Shown here: positions 48,814 to 58,336 of the stretch, piece after piece
Numbering within the stretch: the stretch's first letter is position 1
How the letters are laid out: every line of letters begins with the position of its first letter
Source of the DNA: Prochlorococcus marinus str. MIT 9107
Lineage (GTDB): Bacteria > Cyanobacteriota > Cyanobacteriia > PCC-6307 > Cyanobiaceae
Direction of reading: 5' to 3'
Assembly: GCF_000759855.1 (NCBI RefSeq)
Contig: NZ_JNAI01000006.1
Coordinates: forward strand, 124,001-188,000
DNA: 64,000 nt
Program-made: the position numbers and the translations under genes
Notes under the pieces: model-generated
Databases searched by the model: none
What the model saw: the letters and a program-made list of their open reading frames with translations, nothing else
What the model was told of the DNA's origin: nothing

Positions 48814-49611
48814 TCAATATTCTCTAATTATGTGATCTATCAAATTCTCGTATCGATAGAAAGAGTAAGAATAATCATTTTTTAATTTTGGCCTTTTAAC
48901 CAAAAATAACTTCATTTTACTTCCAGAAATAATACTTTCCCAGTTTTTCTGAGAATAACTTCCAGAGTCTCTGCATAGAACATAATCTATCCCCCAAAAA
49001 TCGCAAAGTTTTTTTTCTAAAATGTCTCCCTCAGTTTTACTCGGTTCAAGTATCGCTATATTCGATTTTTTTATACATGATCTAAAAGCTTTTGTTATGC
49101 TCTCACAAGTTGGGAGTATTCTTGTAAATACATTCGCTTTACAATTAATATAATATTTAGCAGTATCATCAAGAAATCTTGATCCTATTGCAAGAAGAAT
49201 GTTCTTATTTTCAAGGTCGGCTTTATTTATGTCCTTTAAATCATCAATATAATAAAAGTTATTGGCGTTATTCACTAATGATTTCCTCTCAAATACAAGA
49301 AGAGGAGCATTAATTTCTTTACATGCATCGTTAAGATTTTTAGAAATTATCTCAGCAAAAGGATGCGTAGCATCAACAACGCATTTGATCTTATTTTTTT
49401 TTATGAAATCAATTATTTCATCTTTATTATTTAATTTACCCGTAATGATATGTAACTTTGAATTTTTAATATAAGATTGCCCTGCTCTATAAGTCAGAAC
49501 ACTTGCAAAGACTGAATAGTTATATTCAAGAAGCCTATTTGCAATACAAGGTCCATCCGAAGTTCCTGATAGGATCCAAACATTTTCGTAGCAATTTTCT
49601 GAATTCTGCAT
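48814..49611 (-). CDS. cobK: Precorrin-6A/cobalt-precorrin-6A reductase
   Basis: A 265-residue NADPH-dependent reductase in the corrin-ring branch of cobamide synthesis (CobK/CbiJ). Typical segments are VWILSGTSDGPCIANRLLE at the N-terminus and VVDATHPFAEIISKNLNDAC, with the DATHPFA motif characteristic of the family. It pairs functionally with cobO at 31885. The ATG at 49611 was chosen over TTG at 49614. It lies just upstream of cutA on the same strand. Confidence 0.93.
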   Translation of the reverse strand: MQNSENCYENVWILSGTSDGPCIANRLLEYNYSVFASVLTYRAGQSYIKNSKLHIITGKLNNKDEIIDFIKKNKIKCVVDATHPFAEIISKNLNDACKEINAPLLVFERKSLVNNANNFYYIDDLKDINKADLENKNILLAIGSRFLDDTAKYYINCKANVFTRILPTCESITKAFRSCIKKSNIAILEPSKTEGDILEKKLCDFWGIDYVLCRDSGSYSQKNWESIISGSKMKLFLVKRPKLKNDYSYSFYRYENLIDHIIREY

Positions 49612-49639
49612 CAATATATCTTTAATTAATTAGAAAGGA

Positions 49640-50065
49640 ATGAATCATTGTTTAATTCAAGCGGTAATTAATAGCGCTCCCCAAATGAGGTATACAAAAG
49701 AGAACCAAGTCCCAATTGCGGAGATGATTGTTAATTTTAAAGGATTACGTATTGAAGATCCAACCAGAGAACTAAAGATTGTAGGATGGGGCAATATTGC
49801 TCAAGAGATGATAGACGAACTAAAGGAGGGGCAAAATATTGTTATTGAGGGACGTCTTAGAATGAATTCTGTCACTAGAAAAGACGGAACAAAAGAAAAG
49901 CAACCAGAACTGACAGCTTCAAAGATTCATCAAATAACCCCAATTGAAGTAATTAAAACTGATCAAAAAGAAAATAGCGAATCATTTAATAAGAAAGAAA
50001 ACACCAAAAATTCTAACTGGGATAGCTCTCCTTTAGTCCCAGAAGTTGATGAAATACCTTTTTAA
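49640..50065 (+). CDS. ssb: Single-stranded DNA-binding protein
   Basis: A 141-residue SSB with one OB-fold (about 1-100, with GNIAQEMIDELKEGQNIVIEGRLR) and a disordered linker. It ends EVDEIPF, the acidic tail that recruits replication proteins such as PriA (whose gene is at 52849). The start is an ATG with AAAGGA right before it. The stop abuts the stop of a small hypothetical gene on the other strand. Confidence 0.92.
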   Translation: MNHCLIQAVINSAPQMRYTKENQVPIAEMIVNFKGLRIEDPTRELKIVGWGNIAQEMIDELKEGQNIVIEGRLRMNSVTRKDGTKEKQPELTASKIHQITPIEVIKTDQKENSESFNKKENTKNSNWDSSPLVPEVDEIPF

Positions 50066-50066
50066 A

Positions 50067-50249
50067 TCAAATATCAACATTATTTTCTTGAACACTTATA
50101 ATTAATTTGCTGATTTTTCTTTCAAGAGCAGCAAGTTCACTTCTAATTTCTGGCCATTTCCCCTTATCAAGATTTTCTAAGAGCCATGCTCTATCTTGAT
50201 CAAGTTTTAAAAGCAAATCGCCTTGATTCACAGTATTAGTTTCTTGCAT
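50067..50249 (-). CDS. Small helical protein, unknown
   Basis: A 60-residue protein starting at the ATG at 50249 (MQETNTVNQGDLLLKLDQDRAWLLENLDKG). It is all-helical and charged and has no signal or membrane segment. I do not recognise the family. It is divergent from the DUF2854 gene and convergent with ssb. The reading frame shows normal composition, so I think it is real but cannot assign a function. Confidence 0.65.
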   Translation of the reverse strand: MQETNTVNQGDLLLKLDQDRAWLLENLDKGKWPEIRSELAALERKISKLIISVQENNVDI

Positions 50250-50291
50250 AACACTTATTAGCACATTTAATTATCATTTTAATTGATCAAA

Positions 50292-50819
50292 ATGAAGAAA
50301 TACTTATCGCCTGCAAATTTAATCATAACAATTGGAGGGATATTAGCTTTTATTGGTTTGACTGCTTATTTTACAGATTCAGTAAACTTAAGTGTACCTA
50401 CTTTTTTTTATGGGGTACCTATTTTTCTAATTGGTCTAGCTCTAAAGACTACTGAGATACCTCCAGTAAAATTGCTTGGCGTAGAAAATTTTAAAAATAA
50501 TAGATTCAATAGGCCAAAAGAATTAACGGCACTTGTAAAAGATGTCACAAGATGGAGATATGGAACAGCTCACCTTGAATCGTCTCTGAAAGCTTTAAAT
50601 TTATGGAGTGAAGGAAATCCTCCACAACTTAAAGAAGTTGAGGAAATTACTAAAGAAGATAAAAATGGGTTAAGAATGCGTTTTGAACTAAATGACGTCC
50701 CTTATGAAAAATGGATTCAGAAACAAGAAAGATTAAACAGGTTTTTTGTCAAAGGTCTTGAATCAGAATTTATTATCGACGATAATAAAAAAGAATTTGA
50801 TTTTATTCTCTTTTATTAA
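50292..50819 (+). CDS. DUF2854 membrane protein
   Basis: A 175-residue protein with two hydrophobic helices near the N-terminus (about 6-22 and 33-50) and a soluble C-terminal domain of about 120 residues (TRWRYGTAHLESSLKALNLW is distinctive). I match it to the cyanobacterial/plastid DUF2854 family, of unknown role in thylakoid or envelope membranes. The ATG at 50292 is preferred over TTG at 50283. The gene precedes argB by 64 bases. Confidence 0.8.
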   Translation: MKKYLSPANLIITIGGILAFIGLTAYFTDSVNLSVPTFFYGVPIFLIGLALKTTEIPPVKLLGVENFKNNRFNRPKELTALVKDVTRWRYGTAHLESSLKALNLWSEGNPPQLKEVEEITKEDKNGLRMRFELNDVPYEKWIQKQERLNRFFVKGLESEFIIDDNKKEFDFILFY

Positions 50820-50883
50820 ATATAGGGATATATTTGAAAAAACCTAATTTCTTAATTCAATAAAATTTTAATGATTTTTGATA

Positions 50884-51735
50884 ATGAATGATTCTCAAAG
50901 AGTATCAATATTAAGTGAAGCTCTTCCATATATACAAAGTTTCTCAGGTAGAAAAATTGTTATCAAGTATGGTGGTTCTGTCATGGAAGAGGATGATTTA
51001 AAAAAGGCTTTTTTTAGAGATATAGCACTTTTATCAAGCGTGGGAGTTTGTCCGATAGTAATTCATGGGGGAGGGCCCGAGATTAATAATTGGTTAAAAA
51101 GATTAGAAATAACTCCTAAATTTGAAAATGGATTAAGAATCACTGATCAAAAAACAATGGATATTGTCGAGATGGTCCTAATGGGTAGGGTTAACAAGGA
51201 AATTGTAAGAGGCATTAATAAAACTGGCTCCCTAGCCGTCGGAATATCAGGTCTTGATGGGAACTTAATTCAATCAAGAGAATTAGGTGATGGGAGCCAT
51301 GGGTTAGTGGGGGAGGTTACAAAAATCAATCCTGAGGTATTAGATCCTCTTATTTCTAAAGGATATATACCAATTATTTCAAGTATTGGATCAACCATGG
51401 AGGGTAATTCGCATAATATTAATGCAGATTTTGTCGCTGGAGAAATTGCTGCTGCGATAAATGCAGAAAAACTTATTCTTCTTACTGATACTCAAGGTGT
51501 TTTAAAAGAAAAAAATAACAAAAATAGTCTTATTGAAAAAATGAATCTCAAAGAGGCAAGAGATTTTATTGATAAAAAAGTTGTCACTGAAGGCATGATC
51601 CCAAAGACGGAATGCTGCATAAGAGCTTTAGCTCAAGGAGTAAAAGCGGCTCACATTATCGATGGACGAATAGAACATTCATTGCTTCTTGAGATTTTTA
51701 CAAATTCCGGAATAGGCACAATGATAGTTGCTTAA
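50884..51735 (+). CDS. argB: Acetylglutamate kinase
   Basis: An amino-acid kinase of 283 residues in arginine synthesis that phosphorylates N-acetylglutamate. In cyanobacteria it is activated by the PII protein. Signatures are [38 protein letters not shown] and [26 protein letters not shown]. The ATG at 50884 ([10 protein letters not shown]) was preferred to the TTG upstream. The next gene starts 3 bases after its stop. Confidence 0.96.
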   Translation: MNDSQRVSILSEALPYIQSFSGRKIVIKYGGSVMEEDDLKKAFFRDIALLSSVGVCPIVIHGGGPEINNWLKRLEITPKFENGLRITDQKTMDIVEMVLMGRVNKEIVRGINKTGSLAVGISGLDGNLIQSRELGDGSHGLVGEVTKINPEVLDPLISKGYIPIISSIGSTMEGNSHNINADFVAGEIAAAINAEKLILLTDTQGVLKEKNNKNSLIEKMNLKEARDFIDKKVVTEGMIPKTECCIRALAQGVKAAHIIDGRIEHSLLLEIFTNSGIGTMIVA

Positions 51736-51738
51736 CCT

Positions 51739-52848
51739 ATGAAAACTTATGCGCAAGTTTTAGAAACAGTAGAACTTGCTTTAGATAAAGGTGAGTATCA
51801 CTATTGTATTGAATTTCTTTTACCCATAATCGAATCATTTCCTTTATCATGCAAAGAAGGAGTGAATTTAAGAACAATTTTAATAACTGCTCTTGTTGGT
51901 ATCAATAAAAAGGAGGAGGCAAAAAGATTTTGTAAACAACTTCTAAAATCTTACGATAATAAGACGAGAGAAAATGCAAAATATTTAATGGAAGTTATAG
52001 ATTCTCCTGATATTAAAAAACCAGCTAATTGGAACGTTCAGTTTGAAAGTGAACCAACACTAAATAAAACATCTCTTAACTCACTAAGCAAAAAAAGAGA
52101 AGTATTAGAGAAAAAGAAATTTATCAATATTACTGATACGCCTACTGGTGAAACAAAGCCCTTTCAGAAGGGCTTCTCACTGATCATATTTTTAATACTA
52201 TTATTATTAATCCCGCTCTTAAGTGGCTGCGTTAAAGTTGAGAATACTCTTGATCTTAGTGAACTTGATTCAATAACTAATAATCTAGTGATAGAAAGTA
52301 AATACATTAAAAAATTCCCTTGGCAAATAAAATTTGAAGGGAAAATGAAAGATATTTTTCCTAACGCAGAAATTAGACAAGAAGAATCAACTTTTTCTAT
52401 GAAAAATAAAAATCTTGATTTAGAGGATACAAAGCAAGTTCTTAAAATAATCCAAGATAATGCAGGAGACTTGGCGGGAGGATCAACAAATATAGAAATT
52501 AATACTACTCAAAAAAACTTCATTTTTTTAAAAAAATACTTTTATAAGGTAGAGATAGATCTTAACAACATTAAAGGAGTTGATGATTTAGAGCTTATTT
52601 TCAAAATCATTCACCCTAATACAGTTACCCTTACTGATAAAGATAATTCAAATTTAAAAATCACAAAAAATCTAATAATTTGGAATTTAAATCAAGGTAA
52701 AATCAATAGTCTCGAATTTTCTTTTTGGAGCTTCAATAAAGTTTTAATTGGGATATCTATTATTTTATTAATCATAATATTCGCTTATTTATTAAGATTC
52801 TATAGATTTAAATTAGGTACAGATTTGCCTCAACTTCCATCGAAGTAA
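51739..52848 (+). CDS. DUF3153-like protein with TPR-like N-terminal half
   Basis: A 369-residue protein of mixed build. Residues 1-90 are helical with TPR-like spacing (YHYCIEFLLPIIESFPL...EEAKRFCKQLLKSY). A transmembrane segment follows near 145-163 and runs into LSGCVKVENTLDL, which resembles a lipobox but is internal. Then come a beta-rich domain (about 165-325) that recalls DUF3153 of cyanobacterial lipoproteins and a final helix at 335-356. This looks like a fusion of an unrelated N-terminal unit to a lipoprotein-type domain. Function unknown. Confidence 0.75.
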   Translation: MKTYAQVLETVELALDKGEYHYCIEFLLPIIESFPLSCKEGVNLRTILITALVGINKKEEAKRFCKQLLKSYDNKTRENAKYLMEVIDSPDIKKPANWNVQFESEPTLNKTSLNSLSKKREVLEKKKFINITDTPTGETKPFQKGFSLIIFLILLLLIPLLSGCVKVENTLDLSELDSITNNLVIESKYIKKFPWQIKFEGKMKDIFPNAEIRQEESTFSMKNKNLDLEDTKQVLKIIQDNAGDLAGGSTNIEINTTQKNFIFLKKYFYKVEIDLNNIKGVDDLELIFKIIHPNTVTLTDKDNSNLKITKNLIIWNLNQGKINSLEFSFWSFNKVLIGISIILLIIIFAYLLRFYRFKLGTDLPQLPSK

Positions 52849-55125
52849 TTACAACTCTGCTGGATTAACATCAATTGTTAAAAAAACGTTTTTTGGAATA
52901 AGTTTCCATAATATTGATCTATCAGGCAAAGGTATATTTGAGCCCTCAGGACCATATATTAATATCTGCCATCTAAATTTTTTCCCAACTTTAGCAATTA
53001 AACCTGGAGCAGGACCAATTAATTTCCAGTTCTTTCTCTTACAAAAATTTAGTAGATATTTTGCTAATTTTATTGCAATTGATTCAGTCAATTCATAATT
53101 TTCACCTGATAGTTTAAGAAGGCAAATTTTGCAAAATGGAAATAAATTAGCATCTTTTCTCAATTTCGAATTTTCAATTAAAAATCTTTCGTAATCTCTT
53201 TTCTGAAGATATGAAATTACAGGATGGTTTGGTTTATATGTTTGAAAAATAACTTTTCCTTTTTTTTGAGCCCTGCCTGCCCTGCCTGCTAATTGTAAAA
53301 ACAATTGTAATGATTTTTCTTCTGCCGAAATATCTGGACGATGAAGCAATCCGTCTGCTGCGATAACTACTGAAAGAGTTATATTGGGGATGTCAATCCC
53401 TTTGGCTAACATTTGAGTTCCCACAAGAATATCAGCATCACCTTTAGAAAATCTTGAAAGAATATCTCTATGACCATCCTTTCCTGAGGTTGTATCTCGA
53501 TCAAAGCGAAGTACTTTTAAGTCAGGAAATTCTTCATTTAAAAACTCTATAACTCTTTGTGTACCTATTCCAAAAGGTTTGAAGGCATTTGAATTGCAAT
53601 CGGGACAACGATTGATCAGTCTTGATTTATGATTACACCAATGACAACTTAACCATTTTTTTCCTTGTGAACCAAGATGTACTGATAAAGGGATATCACA
53701 GTTGGGACATTGTATTAAATATCCACAATTTCTACAACTTAAAAAACCACTATGTCCCCTTCTAGGGATCAAAATTATTGCTTGTTCATTCTTTAAACGT
53801 AGTTGAGGAAGTAATTCTAATAACTCACTGGATAAAATTTTCATATTGCCTTTCTTAAATTCATCTCGCATATCAATAATTCTTATTTCAGGCACTTCAT
53901 TTCTGGATATCCTTTGAATCATTCGTACCAATTTAAAATTCTTTTCATAAATACACTTTTTCCAAGTCTTCATTGATGGGGTTGCACTCCCAAAGATTAG
54001 CTTTGCAGAGTTTCTTTTTACTATTTCAATAGCAATCTCTCTTGCGTCATAACAAGGCATAGGGCTATCTTGTTTATAGGAAACATCATGTTCTTCATCT
54101 ATAATTATTGACCCTAGATTTTTAATTGGAAGAAAAACTGCAGACCTTGTTCCTATTACTATTAGAGGTTCATTAGCATTAATAATTTCCTTCCAAACTA
54201 AAGTTCTATGACTAGAAGAACAGTTACTATGATATTCGTAAACAACATTATTAAATCGCTGACTAAATCTATCAATAAGTTGAGGAATTAGTCCAATTTC
54301 TGGGGCAAGTATCAAACAACTTTTTTTCTTAAGTAATTGATCTTCAGAGATTCTCATATAAACTTCTGTTTTACCTGAACCTGTTTCGCCCCAGAGAAGT
54401 AACGATTCTCCAGGTTTCATTTTTTGAAATTGTTGAAATGCAATTTCTTGCTCATTTGTAAGATTTGGTTTTTTCGTTTCAATATGATCTTTAAAAAAAG
54501 AATTTAATTTAGTATTAATAGTTTTTTTTCTTTTAGATTTAACTAGATAATTTTTACTAATCATTGAATTAATGAGACTATAATTAAAACCAGACTTTAT
54601 TAATTCACTTTGCCAATTACCTTTTTCGGGCAAAGTATTTATTAAAAAAAATTCTTTTTTAGTCAATTCATTTTTTTCTAGATCAAATTCTGTTTTGGGT
54701 TCAATCCATATTTGAGCTCTTAACCCTTGAGAAATTTTTTTATATTTACCAATCCAACCTGGAGGAAATGCCGTTTTAAGCATTTTTAAATTACTAACCA
54801 TATAAAAAGAAGCTAGGGCCTCTATCCATTCTCTCCAATAATCATCAATTATTTTTTTCTGCAGAATACCTTCAACAAACGAATATCTTATACTTCTTCC
54901 TGCAGTAAAATTGCCTTCATCTTTATTAATTGTCGAAAAGTTTTCTTTGGAGATCACCAACCCATTCAATAATCTCCCTCTTAATTTCACAATTACAATA
55001 TCCCCAACTTCTACTCCAAGATTATTTCCATCTAAATAGTAAAAGCTATTATTACTACTACCTATATCAAGCAAAATTTCCAATTTATAGGATATATTTA
55101 ATAACTGATTACTTGCCGGCTTCAA
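52849..55125 (-). CDS. priA: Primosomal replication protein N' (PriA helicase)
   Basis: A 758-residue superfamily 2 helicase that restarts stalled replication forks. The Walker A motif is LLWGETGSGKTEVYM, the DEEH box is IIIDEEHDVSYKQ, and the zinc-binding cysteines form CRNCGYLIQCPNC and CHWCNHKSRLINRCPDC. Helicase motif VI is LQLAGRAGRAQKKG. The first codon is TTG at 55125. The stop abuts the DUF3153-like gene. The long upstream gap (55126-55449) carries the third copy of the repeated motif, 22-37 bases before the start. Confidence 0.95.
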   Translation of the reverse strand: MKPASNQLLNISYKLEILLDIGSSNNSFYYLDGNNLGVEVGDIVIVKLRGRLLNGLVISKENFSTINKDEGNFTAGRSIRYSFVEGILQKKIIDDYWREWIEALASFYMVSNLKMLKTAFPPGWIGKYKKISQGLRAQIWIEPKTEFDLEKNELTKKEFFLINTLPEKGNWQSELIKSGFNYSLINSMISKNYLVKSKRKKTINTKLNSFFKDHIETKKPNLTNEQEIAFQQFQKMKPGESLLLWGETGSGKTEVYMRISEDQLLKKKSCLILAPEIGLIPQLIDRFSQRFNNVVYEYHSNCSSSHRTLVWKEIINANEPLIVIGTRSAVFLPIKNLGSIIIDEEHDVSYKQDSPMPCYDAREIAIEIVKRNSAKLIFGSATPSMKTWKKCIYEKNFKLVRMIQRISRNEVPEIRIIDMRDEFKKGNMKILSSELLELLPQLRLKNEQAIILIPRRGHSGFLSCRNCGYLIQCPNCDIPLSVHLGSQGKKWLSCHWCNHKSRLINRCPDCNSNAFKPFGIGTQRVIEFLNEEFPDLKVLRFDRDTTSGKDGHRDILSRFSKGDADILVGTQMLAKGIDIPNITLSVVIAADGLLHRPDISAEEKSLQLFLQLAGRAGRAQKKGKVIFQTYKPNHPVISYLQKRDYERFLIENSKLRKDANLFPFCKICLLKLSGENYELTESIAIKLAKYLLNFCKRKNWKLIGPAPGLIAKVGKKFRWQILIYGPEGSNIPLPDRSILWKLIPKNVFLTIDVNPAEL

Positions 55126-55147
55126 AACTTTTTCTTAGTATTGGATT

Positions 55148-55162
55148 GTTGAACATTCCACA
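55148..55162 (-). repeat. Copy 3 of the TGTGGAATGTTCAAC motif
   Basis: The + strand reads GTTGAACATTCCACA, so the motif faces leftward, towards priA. It is identical over 15 bases to 7514-7528. The site is in the presumed leader or promoter of priA. Confidence 0.6.
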
Positions 55163-55268
55163 AAGTGTTTTTTGCACATTGTAAGTATCCTGCTCTTAAG
55201 GGAGACATGAAGCTTTGATCATTGAGTGAAAATTCAAAAACTGATCTGCCTGTCTGAGAAATCCCAAG
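55160..55268. ncRNA. Candidate structured RNA between priA and sigA
   Basis: Two stem-loops are possible. One is at 55160-55182 (ACAA-A-GTG, loop, CAC-A-TTGT). The second, at 55195-55268, has the outer pairs CTT..GGGA with TCCC-AAG, then GACA with TGTC, then GATCA with TGATC, followed by ACTTTTTAC. Bulges are frequent, so the structure is only suggestive. No 6S, SRP, tmRNA or RNase P signature was found in it. Confidence 0.25.
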
Positions 55269-55436
55269 ACTTTTTACTTTAGGTAATCTATAGCACTATT
55301 TAAATTTTTCAACAATTCTAAAAAACTTTTTTAATCACATTTCGAGAAAAAGTTCTTTATGAGATTAAGGTAATTTTTACTACTAAATGTACAAATTAGC
55401 CCTAAATAAAATTTTATCTAGTTAAATTCACCGTAG

Positions 55437-55443
55437 AAAGGAG
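55437..55443 (+). promoter_or_regulatory. Strong ribosome binding site of the sigma factor gene
   Basis: AAAGGAG lies 6 bases before the ATG at 55450. It fixes the start and is one of the clearest Shine-Dalgarno sites in this window, where many genes have none. Confidence 0.7.
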
Positions 55444-55449
55444 TCCATT

Positions 55450-56631
55450 ATGTGTCCAGTAGCCGCAGAATCAAAAAATTCTAAGCCTAGTTCCAAAAAA
55501 AAGATTAACAAAAAAATTAATACTAATTTAGAGACAATAGTTGGAGAAGATAGTAATAAAAATAATCAAAATTTGCAGGCATCTTCTCATTTAAACGAAA
55601 GTAGTGTTGAAAATAATAATGAATTCAGTGATTCTGAGGAAGATGATAAAGTGCTTGGGAATATAAAGCTTGGTCCAAAAGGTATATATACTGAAGATTC
55701 AATAAGAGTTTACCTCCAAGAAATTGGAAGAATTAGACTTCTAAGGCCTGATGAAGAAATTGAACTTGCAAGAAAGATTGCTGATTTACTTCAATTAGAA
55801 GAACTAGCAACACAATATGAGTCAGAGAAAGGGCATTTCCCATCTGTGAGAGAATGGTCAGAATTAATAGATATGCCTCTTCCTAAATTCAGAAGAAGAC
55901 TTCTTTTAGGAAGAAGAGCTAAAGAAAAAATGGTTCAATCAAATTTAAGACTAGTAGTTTCCATTGCTAAAAAATATATGAATAGAGGTTTATCATTCCA
56001 AGATTTAATACAAGAAGGAAGTTTAGGTTTGATTAGAGCAGCAGAGAAATTTGACCATGAAAAAGGCTATAAATTCTCTACTTATGCTACTTGGTGGATT
56101 CGCCAAGCCATCACTAGAGCTATCGCAGACCAAAGTAGGACTATTAGATTGCCAGTTCATTTATACGAGACAATATCTAGAATTAAAAAAACCACAAAAG
56201 TGCTCAGCCAAGAATTCGGAAGGAAACCAAGTGAAGAAGAAATAGCTGAGAGTATGGAAATGACAATTGAGAAATTAAGATTTATAGCTAAAAGTGCTCA
56301 GCTGCCTATTTCTTTAGAAACTCCAATTGGTAAAGAGGAAGACTCAAGACTTGGAGATTTTATAGAAGCTGATATAGAAAATCCAGAGCAAGATGTTTCT
56401 AAAACTTTACTAAGAGAAGATTTAGAAGGAGTCTTAGCGACTCTAAGTCCAAGAGAAAGAGATGTTCTTAGGTTGAGATATGGAATTGATGATGGAAGAA
56501 TGAAGACCCTTGAAGAAATAGGACAGATATTTGATGTTACTAGAGAAAGGATTAGACAAATAGAGGCAAAAGCTCTCAGAAAGCTAAGGCATCCAAATCG
56601 TAATGGGGTTTTAAAAGAATATATAAAATAA
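55450..56631 (+). CDS. sigA: Principal RNA polymerase sigma factor (group 1, SigA/RpoD)
   Basis: The 393-residue sigma-70 that recognises housekeeping promoters. After a Ser/Lys/Asn-rich tail (about 1-75) it has region 1.2 ([16 protein letters not shown]), region 2 with the -10 reading helix ([20 protein letters not shown]), region 3 and region 4 with the -35 helix ([20 protein letters not shown]). [11 protein letters not shown] links regions 3 and 4. The set is complete, as in the principal sigma factor. hemC follows after 97 bases. Confidence 0.95.
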   Translation: MCPVAAESKNSKPSSKKKINKKINTNLETIVGEDSNKNNQNLQASSHLNESSVENNNEFSDSEEDDKVLGNIKLGPKGIYTEDSIRVYLQEIGRIRLLRPDEEIELARKIADLLQLEELATQYESEKGHFPSVREWSELIDMPLPKFRRRLLLGRRAKEKMVQSNLRLVVSIAKKYMNRGLSFQDLIQEGSLGLIRAAEKFDHEKGYKFSTYATWWIRQAITRAIADQSRTIRLPVHLYETISRIKKTTKVLSQEFGRKPSEEEIAESMEMTIEKLRFIAKSAQLPISLETPIGKEEDSRLGDFIEADIENPEQDVSKTLLREDLEGVLATLSPRERDVLRLRYGIDDGRMKTLEEIGQIFDVTRERIRQIEAKALRKLRHPNRNGVLKEYIK

Positions 56632-56728
56632 AAAAAGTTAAATATAATTTTCAGCTTTAGAAAGTTGCAAAAGAATAGCTTAAAATAAATTCGACTTAAT
56701 ATTAATCCAAACTCAAAATAATATTTTA

Positions 56729-57679
56729 ATGACTAATTTTAAACTGAGAATAGCTAGTAGACGAAGTAAACTAGCCATGGTTCAAACTTTATGGGTTAAA
56801 GATCAACTAGAAAAAAATATTCCCAATTTAGAGGTATCCATAGAGGCCATGGCAACTCAAGGTGACAAAATTCTTGATGTAGCCTTAGCAAAAATAGGAG
56901 ACAAAGGCTTATTTACCAAAGAACTTGAAGCACAAATGCTTATAGGTCATGCAGATATAGCAGTACATTCGCTAAAAGATTTACCCACCAGTTTACCTAC
57001 AGGTCTTACATTGGGATGTATTACAAAAAGAGAAAACCCTGCAGATGCTTTAGTGATAAGTAAAAAAAATGATTGTTATAAATTAGAAACCTTGCCAGTA
57101 GGTTCAATTGTGGGGACAAGCTCTCTAAGAAGACTTGCGCAGTTAAGAAATAAGTACCCACATCTTAATTTCAAGGACATCAGGGGAAATGTTATTACGA
57201 GAATAGAAAAATTAGATGCAGGAGAATTTGATTGCATAATTCTTGCTGCCGCTGGTTTAAAGAGATTAGGTTTTGAATCAAGAATCCACCAGATTATTCC
57301 AAATGAAATTTCCCTACATGCAGTTGGTCAGGGAGCGCTAGGCATTGAATGCAAATCAGATGATAAAGAAATTTTAGAAATTATAAATGTCTTAGAAGAT
57401 AAACCCACTAGTCAAAAATGTATAGCTGAAAGGGCTTTTTTAAGAGAGCTTGAAGGTGGATGCCAAGTCCCAATAGGTGTGAATAGCAATATTCAAAATG
57501 AACAACTTTACCTTACTGGAATGGTAGCCTCTCTTGATGGAGAAAGGCTAATTAAAGATCAATATATTGGCAAAATTAATGATCCTGAACAAGTCGGCAA
57601 AGAACTAGCTAAAAAACTAAAACTCCAAGGGGCTGATAAAATACTCAGCGAAATATTTGAACAATTTAGGGAAAACTAA
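56729..57679 (+). CDS. hemC: Porphobilinogen deaminase (hydroxymethylbilane synthase)
   Basis: A 316-residue enzyme that polymerises four porphobilinogen units into hydroxymethylbilane, feeding heme, chlorophyll and cobamide. Present are [14 protein letters not shown], the [12 protein letters not shown] loop, [28 protein letters not shown] and the cofactor cysteine in [12 protein letters not shown] near residue 245. It converges on the intact pyrophosphatase gene, 6 bases between stops. Confidence 0.97.
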   Translation: MTNFKLRIASRRSKLAMVQTLWVKDQLEKNIPNLEVSIEAMATQGDKILDVALAKIGDKGLFTKELEAQMLIGHADIAVHSLKDLPTSLPTGLTLGCITKRENPADALVISKKNDCYKLETLPVGSIVGTSSLRRLAQLRNKYPHLNFKDIRGNVITRIEKLDAGEFDCIILAAAGLKRLGFESRIHQIIPNEISLHAVGQGALGIECKSDDKEILEIINVLEDKPTSQKCIAERAFLRELEGGCQVPIGVNSNIQNEQLYLTGMVASLDGERLIKDQYIGKINDPEQVGKELAKKLKLQGADKILSEIFEQFREN

Positions 57680-57685
57680 AATTAG

Positions 57686-58273
57686 TTAATTTACTAATTT
57701 AGGATCAATTTCTTTTTTATATCTATCTTCACAATCTTTAATAACCTTAACAGCTTCTTCAATACCAAAAAAACCATTTACCTTACATGTTCCAGGTTTT
57801 TTTAGATCTTTGTAATGTTCCCAATAATACTTAGTTTCTTTTAGCCAATGCTCTCCAAGATCTTCAAAACTTGAGATATGATCCATTCTTTTATCATCTG
57901 CCAGAACTGCAATGACCTTATCATCAACCTCTCCTCCATCATCAAATTTCATTACTCCAATAATCCTAGCCTCCACGAGAGATCCAGGTATCAACGGTTC
58001 AGTTACACCAACAATTTCAACATCAAGTGGATCTCCATCTTCATCCCATGTCCTTGGTATACATCCATAAGCAAAAGGATAAGCTAGGGAAGAATAACCA
58101 ACCCTATCGAGTTTAAGATGACCTGTTTCTGTAATTAATTCATATTTATTTATCGTATTAGAATTTAATTCAACAATAGTATTAACTATTGAATTTGAGC
58201 TGTCAGAGAAAGCATTTAGTATATGCAATAAATTCGGTGTAACCCTACTTGGGGGTTGATTAAAATTTGCCAT
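57686..58273 (-). CDS. ppa: Inorganic pyrophosphatase, conserved active site
   Basis: A 195-residue family I soluble pyrophosphatase with the full metal set: INKYELI, the DEDGDPLDVEIV motif, DDGGEVDDKVIAV and the HYKDLKK segment. It can therefore supply the cellular pyrophosphate hydrolysis that the altered paralogue at 42389 may not. The N-terminus is about 25 residues longer than in E. coli (MANFNQPPSRV...). The ATG at 58273 is used; a TTG codon precedes it. Confidence 0.93.
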   Translation of the reverse strand: MANFNQPPSRVTPNLLHILNAFSDSSNSIVNTIVELNSNTINKYELITETGHLKLDRVGYSSLAYPFAYGCIPRTWDEDGDPLDVEIVGVTEPLIPGSLVEARIIGVMKFDDGGEVDDKVIAVLADDKRMDHISSFEDLGEHWLKETKYYWEHYKDLKKPGTCKVNGFFGIEEAVKVIKDCEDRYKKEIDPKLVN

Positions 58274-58336
58274 CAAAAAATTATTTTTGTTTATCTTACA
58301 TCGTCACACTCAACGAAATTATTCCAACGTAATGTT

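Larger units (their letters stand above)
55126..55449. promoter_or_regulatory. Divergent intergenic region between priA and sigA
   Basis: This 324-base stretch has no protein gene I can support. It must carry the promoters of priA (leftward) and the principal sigma factor (rightward). It contains the third copy of the TGTGGAATGTTCAAC motif, a small hairpin at 55160-55182 and a longer imperfect hairpin at 55195-55268 that includes TGTC/GACA and GATCA/TGATC pairs. The 180 bases before sigA are AT-rich with nothing clear beyond the ribosome site. Confidence 0.5.
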
